DNA of 64,000 bases, taken from NCBI GenBank assembly GCA_003225295.1, contig QHYZ01000061.1, positions 19,914-83,913 on the forward strand, in the 5' to 3' direction. The DNA is from Acidobacteriota bacterium. Its GTDB lineage: Bacteria; Acidobacteriota; Terriglobia; Acidiferrales; UBA7541. The translations under genes and the position numbers were made by a program. The notes beneath the pieces are model-generated. The model searched no databases. It was not told where the DNA came from and was given only the letters and a program-made list of their open reading frames with translations. Below, piece after piece: positions 57,387-64,000 of the stretch. Every line of letters starts with the position of its first letter. Position 1 is the stretch's first letter.

Positions 57387-59120
57387 ATGCCGGGCGCAAA
57401 GTCCTACCGATTCGGCCACTATCGCCTCGAATCTCCAGGCGGCCTACTCTATTGCGCGAACCGCCTTGTTCCGCTCGCTCCTAAGGTTGCCCAAACCCTT
57501 TTGCTGCTTGTCGAGAAAGCGGGCGAGGTCGTTGAAAAAGAAGAACTCCTGAAAAAAGTGTGGCGCGATACCTTCATCGAAGAAGGCAGTCTGACCCGCA
57601 CGATCTCCGTGCTGCGCAAGGCTCTCGATGATGAAGCGAAAGGCCGGGAATTCATTGCCACCATCTCCAAACGCGGCTATCGCTTTGTAGCTCCGGTGCG
57701 GGAGATTACCAAACAGAAGGCGCCTGCCAGGGAAGGAAAGGTCATGCTTGCAGTTCTTCCTTTCGAGAATCTCAGCGGTGACCATGAGCAGGAGTATTTT
57801 AGTGACGGCCTCACCGAGGAGATGATTATGCAATTGAGCCGCTTGAATCCGCAGCGGCTCGGCGTCATCGCCAGGACCTCCGCCATGATGTTCAAGGGGA
57901 CCAAAAAGAGGATCGTTGAAATTGGCGAGGACCTGGGAGTGGATTACATTTTGGAAGGAAGCGTGCGGCGCAGCGGGACCCGCGTGAGGATTTCCGCTCA
58001 ACTGATCCTGGTGGCCGAGGAGACGCATGCCTGGGCGAAAAACTATGAGCGCAGCTTGGGGGACGTCTTGAAGCTCCAGAGCGAAGTCGCGCGGGCCATC
58101 GCCAGTGAGATTCAAATCAAATTGACTCCCCGAGAAGAGCGGCGTCTGGCCCGCGCCCCCTCCGTTCCCGCAAGGGCCTATGAAGCCTACTTGCGTGGGC
58201 GTCACTCCTGGAACAAGCGGACAGAAGACGGCATGCGCAAGAGCATTGCCTACTATGAAGAAGCAATCCAGTTTCATCCCTGCTACGCCACGGCCTACGC
58301 CGGAATCTCGGATTCCCACGTGATGCTGGCTTGCCGCGGCATGGTCCCCGCCAAGGAAACCTTTCAAAGGGCCAAACTCGCCGCCAGAAAGGCCCTGGAG
58401 CTGGATGACGCGCTTGGAGAGGCTCACGCTTCGCTCGCGCATGTCCGCTTGCACGACTGGGATTGGAAAGAATTGGAAAAAGACTTCCAACGGGCTATCG
58501 AACTGGAACCCTCCCAGGCCATTGTCTACTACTGGTACGGCGAATATCTGATGTCTAGGGGCAAACCGGAAGAGGCCATTGCCGTCACCGAGCAAGCTCA
58601 TCGCATGGATCCGCTTTCGCCGGTAATCGGCTCCTCACTGGGGATGATTCTCTATCTCGCGCGGAGATACGACCAGGCTCTGCGGGTCTTGGAAAGCGCC
58701 ATGGAAATCGCTCCGGAACATTTCTTGCCGCATCTGAGGATGGGCTTGGTGAGCGTGCAGATCCGAGAATATGACCAGGCCATCTCCCATCTGAAACTGG
58801 CTGTCGAACTCGCCAGCCAGAGCACGGAAACCCAAGCGGCACTCGCTTTGGCCTACGCCGCAGCCGGCAAGAGCAAACGAGCAGCGGAAATCCTCACCCG
58901 ATTGGAAGACCTGCGGGGCCAGCGTTACGTGTTGCCTTACAACTTGGCAAAAGCCTACGCCGCCGGCCGCAACCACGTTAAAGCGTTCAAGTGGTTGGAA
59001 ATTGCCTACCAGGGGGGCAACCCGGATCTGATCGAGCTAAACTCCGAGCCGCTCTTCGATGGCCTGCGCGACGACCCTAGATTCATTGGATTGCTGCGGC
59101 GCGTGGGGTGGAAGCGGTAA
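57387..59120 (+). CDS. Winged-helix (CadC/OmpR-type) regulator with TolB-like and TPR domains
   Basis: 577 residues from ATG 57387 (TTG at 57381 is also possible). N-terminal OmpR-type winged helix: YRFGHYRLESPGGLLYCANRLVPLAPKVAQTLLLLVEKAGEVVEKEELLKKVWRDTFIEEGSLTRTISVLRKALDDEAKGREFIATISKRGYRFVAPV. Then an adenylate-cyclase-associated/TolB-like segment (VMLAVLPFENLSGDHEQEYFSDGLTEEMI), and about six TPR repeats to the end (PSQAIVYYWYGEYLMSRGKPEEAIAVTEQA). No transmembrane helix, so soluble. Target genes unknown; the divergent SBP56-type gene is a candidate. This layout is common and multicopy in Acidobacteriota. Confidence 0.92.
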   Translation: MPGAKSYRFGHYRLESPGGLLYCANRLVPLAPKVAQTLLLLVEKAGEVVEKEELLKKVWRDTFIEEGSLTRTISVLRKALDDEAKGREFIATISKRGYRFVAPVREITKQKAPAREGKVMLAVLPFENLSGDHEQEYFSDGLTEEMIMQLSRLNPQRLGVIARTSAMMFKGTKKRIVEIGEDLGVDYILEGSVRRSGTRVRISAQLILVAEETHAWAKNYERSLGDVLKLQSEVARAIASEIQIKLTPREERRLARAPSVPARAYEAYLRGRHSWNKRTEDGMRKSIAYYEEAIQFHPCYATAYAGISDSHVMLACRGMVPAKETFQRAKLAARKALELDDALGEAHASLAHVRLHDWDWKELEKDFQRAIELEPSQAIVYYWYGEYLMSRGKPEEAIAVTEQAHRMDPLSPVIGSSLGMILYLARRYDQALRVLESAMEIAPEHFLPHLRMGLVSVQIREYDQAISHLKLAVELASQSTETQAALALAYAAAGKSKRAAEILTRLEDLRGQRYVLPYNLAKAYAAGRNHVKAFKWLEIAYQGGNPDLIELNSEPLFDGLRDDPRFIGLLRRVGWKR

Positions 59121-59182
59121 CCCCGGGGTCCGCCTTACCCTTTCGATCGACGCGGGGCGTAGAGCCGTTCCCTACACAAATT

Positions 59183-59881
59183 TCAGGCCAGATCGAAGAG
59201 CAGCACCTCGGTGTTTTCCACACCGGTGAGCTCGACGGCTTTCTCCGCGCTGATGGCTGCACCATCGCCCGCATCCAGTTTCGTTCCGTTCAGCTTTACG
59301 CTGCCTCGCGCTACCTGAACGTAGGCGTAGCGATCTTTCTTCAGTTCGTGCTTCACCGTCTCGCCCGCTCCCAACACCGTCGCGTACAGCTCGTTGTTCT
59401 GACGAATCTTCACCGAACCGTTGCGCCCATCCGGCGAGGCCACCAGCCTCAGCTTCCCGCGCTTTTCGGCTTCGCTGAAGTTCTTCTGGTCGTAGGCCGG
59501 CTGGAGACCTTGCTTTTCCGGGAGCATCCATATTTGATACAGGTGCACCGGTTCCGTCTTGGACGCATTGAACTCGCTGTGCGCCACGCCGGTCCCCGCG
59601 CTCATATATTGCACATCACCCGGCTTGATCACCGACCCGTTGCCCATACTGTCCTGGTGCTCCAGCGCACCCTCGAGCACATAGGTGACGATCTCCATGT
59701 CGTGGTGCGGGTGCTTCGGAAAGCCTCCGCCGCCCGCGACTCGGTCATCGTTCATCACCCGCAGCGTGCGGAACTGCCTATGCTGGGGATCAACGTAATC
59801 GGCAAATGAAAATGTGAAATGTGAGTCCAGCCAGCCGTGGTTCGCGTGACCGCGTTCCTGGCTCTTGCGGATGTCCATCAT
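59183..59881 (-). CDS. Pirin-family protein (YhhW-like, quercetin dioxygenase-type bicupin)
   Basis: 232 residues, normal length. Metal ligands in the first cupin are clear: H57 and H59 in FPKHPHHDME, and H101 and E103 in GVAHSEFN, at the same numbers as in characterised pirins. Bacterial members such as YhhW degrade quercetin in vitro. The biological substrate is unknown, and a redox or stress role is often proposed. The upstream region holds a perfect palindrome that may be an operator. Confidence 0.93.
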   Translation of the reverse strand: MMDIRKSQERGHANHGWLDSHFTFSFADYVDPQHRQFRTLRVMNDDRVAGGGGFPKHPHHDMEIVTYVLEGALEHQDSMGNGSVIKPGDVQYMSAGTGVAHSEFNASKTEPVHLYQIWMLPEKQGLQPAYDQKNFSEAEKRGKLRLVASPDGRNGSVKIRQNNELYATVLGAGETVKHELKKDRYAYVQVARGSVKLNGTKLDAGDGAAISAEKAVELTGVENTEVLLFDLA

Positions 59882-59918
59882 GGCCCACCTCCGGGATCGA
59901 GCAAACCGATAATACTCG

Positions 59919-59935
59919 TTGTAACGACAATTGTC
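59919..59935. promoter_or_regulatory. Palindromic candidate operator upstream of pirin
   Basis: TTGTAACGACAATTGTC: perfect palindrome GACAATTGTC (59926-59935) with an overlapping TTGT-N4-ACAA (59919-59930), in the region just upstream of the pirin start. MarR/HxlR-type sites look similar. No regulator gene is adjacent. Confidence 0.4.
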
Positions 59936-59954
59936 AAGAGGCGCATTTGCGGCC

Positions 59955-59980
59955 CTCTCTCTCTCTTCTCTCTCTCTCCT
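59955..59980. repeat. CT dinucleotide tract
   Basis: (CT)6, one extra T, then (CT)5C, between the pirin and citrate synthase genes, about 165 bases upstream of the gltA start. Confidence 0.8.
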
Positions 59981-60142
59981 GTCCCCGTCCTACCGCGGCT
60001 CTTCCATCAACCCGTGAATTGCTGCACTTTTGCACCGCCTGTTTGGCTGGTTTCGGAGCGGCCAGTTTCCGGCGACAGCCCCTTTGGTGTACAGTGATAG
60101 CGCAGGCGCGGCAAGCGCTCCGCGGCCTGCGAGGGTTTTTCA

Positions 60143-61483
60143 ATGGATTCCCCATTGTCCACAACCACGACGAGAATGTCAGAGCACTCCACCGTGCCCC
60201 GCGAAACGCTCACCATCACCGACAATCGCACCGGCAAATCCTACGAGATCCCCATCGCCCACGACACCATCCGTGCTGCCGACCTCCGCCAGATCAAGGT
60301 CGACCCCAAAGAATTTGGCATGATGAGCTACGACCCGGCTTTCAATAACACCGCCTCCTGCATCAGCAAAGTCACATTCATCGATGGCGACGCCGGCATC
60401 CTGCGGTATCGCGGTTATCCCATCGAAGACCTCGCGGAGAAAAGCACCTACCTGGAAACCGCGTATCTGCTCCTGAATGGCGAATTGCCCACCCCGTCCC
60501 AGCTGAAGGATTGGACCTACCACGTCACGCACCACACTTTCATCCACGAAAGCATCAAGAAATTTCTGGACGGCTTTCATTACGACGCCCATCCCATGGG
60601 CATGATGATCTCCACGATTGCCGCGCTTTCTACTTTCTATCACGACGCGAAAGACATCTTCAGCGCGGAGTCGCGCCAGAAGCAGACTTATCGTCTCGTC
60701 GGAAAGGTTCCCACCATCGCGGCGTTCTCTTATCGCCACACTCTGGGCATGCCGTTCGTCTATCCCGACAACGAACTCAGCTATCCGGGCAACTTTCTCA
60801 ACATGCTCTTTCGCACCACCGAACCTAAATACCGACCTAACCCGACCCTGGAGCACGCCCTCGACGTTCTCTTCATCCTTCATGCCGACCACGAGCAAAA
60901 CTGCTCCACCAACACCATCCGCGGCGTCGGCAGCTCCCACGTGGATCCCTACTCCGCCACGGCGGCGGCGATCGCGGCCCTCTACGGTCCTCTGCACGGC
61001 GGCGCCAATGAAGAAGTTCTGCACATGCTCATGCAGATTGGCTCGATCCAGAAAGTTCCCGACTTCATCAAGCGCGTCAAAGCCGGCGAAGTCAAGCTCA
61101 TGGGATTCGGCCATCGCGTCTACAAGAATTACGATCCGCGCGCCCGTATCATCAAGCACATCGCTTACGAAGTCTTCGAGCTCATGGGCAAGAACCCGCT
61201 CCTCGAAATCGCTCTGGAGTGCGAGCGCATCGCTCTCGAAGATGAATACTTCGTGAAGCGCAAGCTCTATCCCAACGTGGACTTCTACACCGGCCTCATT
61301 TATCAATCGATGGGTTTCCCGATGACCATGTTTCCCGTGCTCTTCGCGATTCCGCGCACTTCCGGTTGGATCGCGCAGTGGGAAGAGATGCTCCTCGATC
61401 CCGAGCAGAAAATTGCGCGCCCGCGCCAGATCTATCTCGGGCATAACACCCGTCATTACGTTCCGATCGATCAGCGGAATTAG
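60143..61483 (+). CDS. gltA: Citrate synthase
   Basis: 446 residues. Type II GltA-like enzyme condensing acetyl-CoA and oxaloacetate, the entry of the TCA cycle. Active-site motifs: LHADHEQN, GPLHGGANEEVL (catalytic His), GFGHRVYKNYDPRA (catalytic His and substrate Arg), and DFYTGLIYQSMG with catalytic Asp, ending in SGWIAQWEEML and RPRQIYLG. About 35 residues precede the conserved start (ETLTITDNRTGKSYEIPI), so initiation at a later ATG (12th codon) is possible. No other TCA genes nearby. Confidence 0.96.
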   Translation: MDSPLSTTTTRMSEHSTVPRETLTITDNRTGKSYEIPIAHDTIRAADLRQIKVDPKEFGMMSYDPAFNNTASCISKVTFIDGDAGILRYRGYPIEDLAEKSTYLETAYLLLNGELPTPSQLKDWTYHVTHHTFIHESIKKFLDGFHYDAHPMGMMISTIAALSTFYHDAKDIFSAESRQKQTYRLVGKVPTIAAFSYRHTLGMPFVYPDNELSYPGNFLNMLFRTTEPKYRPNPTLEHALDVLFILHADHEQNCSTNTIRGVGSSHVDPYSATAAAIAALYGPLHGGANEEVLHMLMQIGSIQKVPDFIKRVKAGEVKLMGFGHRVYKNYDPRARIIKHIAYEVFELMGKNPLLEIALECERIALEDEYFVKRKLYPNVDFYTGLIYQSMGFPMTMFPVLFAIPRTSGWIAQWEEMLLDPEQKIARPRQIYLGHNTRHYVPIDQRN

Positions 61484-61572
61484 GGAAACACCGTATCCAG
61501 TTTGAATACGCTCTTTCCGGAGGCCCTCGACAATTCCGTCCCGTCGCGTATAGTTATTTTTAGAGAGGTTGT

Positions 61573-61971
61573 ATGAATCAAGGCTCGTATACGCCCCTGC
61601 ATCCAGGGGCGCGGCGCCGCAGTCAGCGCGTGTTAATGCAAGTCGGCGTGCGCATTCGCGGGAAAGACGCTCAGGGCAAGGACTTCGAGGAATTGACCGC
61701 AACTCTGGCCATTAACGCCCACGGTGCACTGGTGCTGTTGACCGCTCGCCTCACCAGCGGTGGCACGGTTCACATGCGGCATAACAAAACGGAAGAGGAA
61801 CAGGAGTGCCATGTAGCGTTCCTCGGTCCGGTGCGTGGCGGTAAGGGAGAGCTCGGTCTGGAGTTTACCGCACCGCGCCCCACTTTCTGGCGCGTGGCCT
61901 TTCCTCCCGAAGATTGGACCCCGAGGAGTCCCGAGGCCCGCACGGTTTCGGGCGTGCGCACAACCAAGTAA
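61573..61971 (+). CDS. PilZ-like domain protein (divergent)
   Basis: 132 residues. RRRSQRVLMQVGVRIRG resembles the PilZ RxxxR start, and LAINAHGALVLLTARLTSGGTVHMRHNKTEEEQECHVAFLGP the rest of the beta-barrel. The second PilZ motif (D/NxSxxG) reads NAHGA and lacks the usual Ser, so c-di-GMP binding is uncertain. The conserved-looking C-terminus LGLEFTAPRPTFWRVAFPPEDW is typical of an acidobacterial group. The start has a GAGAGG site. Faces a canonical PilZ gene on the opposite strand. Confidence 0.7.
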   Translation: MNQGSYTPLHPGARRRSQRVLMQVGVRIRGKDAQGKDFEELTATLAINAHGALVLLTARLTSGGTVHMRHNKTEEEQECHVAFLGPVRGGKGELGLEFTAPRPTFWRVAFPPEDWTPRSPEARTVSGVRTTK

Positions 61972-62370
61972 GTGGGTTCCCGCCGCTCCCTGTCTCGGTA
62001 AACTCGGCAGTCGGGGAGGGTGCTCTTCGATCGAAGCAGTAGTCTGGCGTTTGGCCAAGCCAGCGTTCGATGCTCCTCATGATCGCCAATGCCGCGGGCA
62101 CGCCGGCGGCCCTCTGAAACGTATTCCGATCCCCAGGAATTGATTGGTCGCTGGAGTTACCTGGTCTTGCCGTCCGGCATGGCCGATGACGGCATACGCG
62201 CAATCCTCGAATGTGTGCGACAGTCTCGGGGGGCCTATGTGCGCTCTCCCAAAAAATTTCTCGCTATCGAGAACTACCAAGAGTCGGTTCAACTCGATCT
62301 CCAAAACAGGAACGGAAGCCCAACTCTCTTCAGCAATTTTGAAACGAGGGAGAATCCGGTAGGAAAAAAT
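61972..62370. other. Intergenic region between two convergent PilZ-type genes
   Basis: About 400 bases. No terminator with a clear T tract, RNA gene or convincing reading frame was recognised. Frames on both strands are open but lack family features. Confidence 0.4.
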
Positions 62371-62706
62371 TCAGCCGCGAGGCACTTTCTTTTCCATCAT
62401 CGCCGCCAGCAGCCATTTCCTCAAGACCATGAGGTAATAAGGTTTCGTCTCTTTGAACATCAGCCCCATGCCTTGATCTGGCTGAGCATAGATGACGCTC
62501 GCCTGGGCCTCAAAAAACTCGCTCTCGGTGAAAAGCTTTATCGCCAGGGACGCTCCAATCGGGTAAGGGCTTTCCGTATCCACATAACAACCATTCATGC
62601 TGAGTTCTTTGACGCGCGCCGTCCTCTTGTCTTCGGACGAGCCTTCGCGCATCTCGATGGATCCAACGAACGGATACCGGGGACTGCGGCGCCGATCCTG
62701 CTCCAT
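62371..62706 (-). CDS. PilZ domain protein
   Basis: 111 residues. A single PilZ domain: RRRSPRYPFVGSIEM (RxxxR) and VKELSMNGCYVDT (the NxSxxG-like position reads ELSMNG), expected to bind c-di-GMP. A strand of hydrophobic residues and FEAQASVIYAQPDQGMGLMF follow. The C-terminal helix (LMVLRKWLLAAMM) may contact a partner. Lies 133 bases downstream of the sigma factor gene on the same strand and may be co-transcribed with it. Confidence 0.87.
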   Translation of the reverse strand: MEQDRRRSPRYPFVGSIEMREGSSEDKRTARVKELSMNGCYVDTESPYPIGASLAIKLFTESEFFEAQASVIYAQPDQGMGLMFKETKPYYLMVLRKWLLAAMMEKKVPRG

Positions 62707-62839
62707 AGGGCTCCTCTAGAGAGAACCGCGACGATTCTACTCCCGCCATCCCCATTGTTCTTAAAAAATCTCTCCTGGATTGTTCGACGGGACAGAACTC
62801 CTGGACGGGAAGACTTTCGGCTGGCGTGTCAATCGCTAC

Positions 62840-63571
62840 TCAATCTCCGCAGGCGCACTCGGCAAACACTGCGAGTGGAACCCTCGGTTCGCCCGCGCGT
62901 GGTGTTCCGCGACGTGCTGTCTCTACTACCGCCGCCGGGCGTGCTTGCCGCTGCTTAGCAGGCCGCAATGCCATACTCAGTTTTTCCCGGAGTCTCCGGT
63001 GCGCTCGGAAAAGCCTCAGACGCACCGCCATCGCCGAAATCCCCAGTCGCTCGGCAACTTCTTGGGTCGAGTACTCGAAGACGTCGCGCAACAGACACGC
63101 CTGGCGGAGATCCGGAGCCAGTTGGGTGATCGCGGCGGCCATCAACTTGCGCATTTCGCGCCGCGCGAAGCGTTCTTCGGGATTGTCTTGGCACGCCGCC
63201 GCGTTGTTTCCCAGCGTTTCGTCGCCGGCACCGCTCGGCTCTTCGAGTGAGAAGAGTTTCCCATCGCGTCGCTTGCGGATCACGTCGATCGAGGCATTCG
63301 CGGCGATGCGCGAAATCCACGCGTGCAGGTCGTCCCGGTTTTCGCCCGGTGTGCCGGCAAACTGCTCAAGGTGCATCATGGCCTTCAGGAAGGCAGCCTG
63401 GCGCACGTCTTTCGCGTCCGCGGGATTGCGCGTCAGCCGCAGTGCCCCAAGATATAGGCTAGGTGCGTATGGCAGGATCAGCTTGGCCAGCGATTCGCGG
63501 TCGCCCTTTCGCGCCTGCAAGAGCAACGCGGAGCGGGCGGCGCCATCAATACATAGGGAGGTGCTGCACAT
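62840..63571 (-). CDS. ECF-type RNA polymerase sigma factor
   Basis: 243 residues from ATG 63571. Region 2: LYLGALRLTRNPADAKDVRQAAFLKAMMHLEQF, with the -10-recognition helix around WISRIAANASIDVIRKRR. Region 4: ITQLAPDLRQACLLRDVFEYSTQEVAERLGISAMAVRLRLFRAHRRLREKL, for the -35 element. About 30 extra C-terminal residues are Arg/Ala-rich with Cys at the end (FAECACGD), a possible zinc or redox site. No anti-sigma gene is adjacent. The frame upstream of 63571 to 63736 is not supported. Confidence 0.9.
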   Translation of the reverse strand: MCSTSLCIDGAARSALLLQARKGDRESLAKLILPYAPSLYLGALRLTRNPADAKDVRQAAFLKAMMHLEQFAGTPGENRDDLHAWISRIAANASIDVIRKRRDGKLFSLEEPSGAGDETLGNNAAACQDNPEERFARREMRKLMAAAITQLAPDLRQACLLRDVFEYSTQEVAERLGISAMAVRLRLFRAHRRLREKLSMALRPAKQRQARPAAVVETARRGTPRAGEPRVPLAVFAECACGD

Positions 63572-63770
63572 GGTGCGGTAAAGATTGGCAGGCCAATCGC
63601 CACCGGGACAACCGCTATAAGTACTTGTAAATAAATATCTTAGCGCCGTTCTATTATAAGGACCCCGTAGCAGGAGTGACCGCTTGTGGGACGCCGCGTG
63701 GCGATTTCGGTCACAGGTCCAGCCTCTCTCACTCACGCAGCAATTCTCAACTTCTTAGAAAGCGCCAGAT

Positions 63771-64000
63771 TTAATCAGCGATCCGAAGTTTGTCGCCGTG
63801 CATTTCCCACTCGATGCGGACTAGAAAATCGAAATGCATTCCCTCCGTTTTCAGCCAGACTTCCAGATTCTCGCGGGAATCGGCGCGGAATTCGACGAAC
63901 ATTTTTCCTTCGAGCATGTTGACGAGGACGCGTTCCGCATGCGCGAGCCCTCCGGCCCGCATGCGCTGGGCCAGAGCTTCGGCGCCCTGGCGCGTGAGGC
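63771..64000 (-). CDS. Hypothetical protein, 3' part only (runs off the window)
   Basis: The frame is open to the last base of the window, so the 5' end is missing. About 76 residues are seen, ending RIEWEMHGDKLRIAD. The middle, VNMLEGKMFVEFRADSRENLEVWLKTEGMHFDFLVR, looks like a small alpha/beta domain. Not recognised. A start at 63962 (MRAGGLAHAERV) is in frame, but the coding pattern continues upstream (LTRQGAEALAQR). Confidence 0.6.
   Translation of the reverse strand, partial: LTRQGAEALAQRMRAGGLAHAERVLVNMLEGKMFVEFRADSRENLEVWLKTEGMHFDFLVRIEWEMHGDKLRIAD

Noticed and set aside
60179..61702. A 507-codon minus-strand frame over citrate synthase.
   Set aside because: Shadow of gltA; no recognisable domain and no ribosome site.

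Overview
The window reads as a piece of an Acidobacteriota chromosome (GC-rich, densely coded). The clearest lineage marks are two very large FtsX/MacB-type permeases of the 'acidobacterial duplicated orphan permease' (ADOP) kind, each next to a PadR regulator. An OmpR-type winged-helix/TPR regulator, an IPT/TIG plus beta-propeller lipoprotein and many exported enzymes fit the same phylum. There are no rRNA genes, CRISPR arrays or intact insertion sequences. One tRNA gene, tRNA-Leu(CAG), is present.

Layout. 1-2.6 kb: the tail of a coiled-coil protein, a small exported protein, NagA and a glutaredoxin. 2.7-8.7 kb: a minus-strand ATP synthase operon (b', b, delta, alpha, gamma, beta, epsilon) with its own promoter and no a or c subunit. 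8.8-13 kb: AraC regulator, VOC protein, an exported glycine-rich protein, ADP-ribosylglycohydrolase and HAD phosphatase. 13.2-16.6 kb: a four-gene minor-pilin operon. 17-27.6 kb: glutaryl-CoA-dehydrogenase-like enzyme, exported DUF711 protein, a secreted M14 peptidase/amidase/oxidoreductase operon, and GlpX. 27.7-36.4 kb: lipoprotein, TPR protein, APC permease, PIG-L deacetylase, NTF2-like protein, small membrane protein and the tRNA. 36.4-43.2 kb: two divergent PadR-ADOP modules. 43.3-48.1 kb: PuuD-like membrane protein, RtcB RNA ligase and RNase R. 48.1-51.4 kb: a peptide-modification (RiPP-type) locus. 51.7-57.2 kb: SerC, a HipBA toxin-antitoxin pair beside a decayed conjugative relaxase fragment, and an exported SBP56-family protein. 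57.4-64 kb: winged-helix/TPR regulator, pirin, citrate synthase, two PilZ-type proteins, an ECF sigma factor and a truncated end gene.

The most interesting part is 48.1-51.4 kb. An HPr-kinase-like P-loop protein, a PqqD-like leader-binding protein and a radical SAM/SPASM enzyme are translationally coupled. Eleven bases after the SPASM gene, with a good ribosome binding site, lies a 53-residue reading frame that looks like their substrate. It has a YxxPxV leader motif, two cysteines in the core and a C-terminal serine. An S24/S26-type peptidase follows. This suggests an undescribed or little-described RiPP, possibly thioether-crosslinked and possibly phosphorylated on its last residue.

Regulatory DNA is also readable. 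Four 17-bp iterons cover the hipBA promoter, each PadR gene has a promoter overlapped by repeat operators, and promoters with 17-18 bp spacing are visible for the atp operon and the tRNA.
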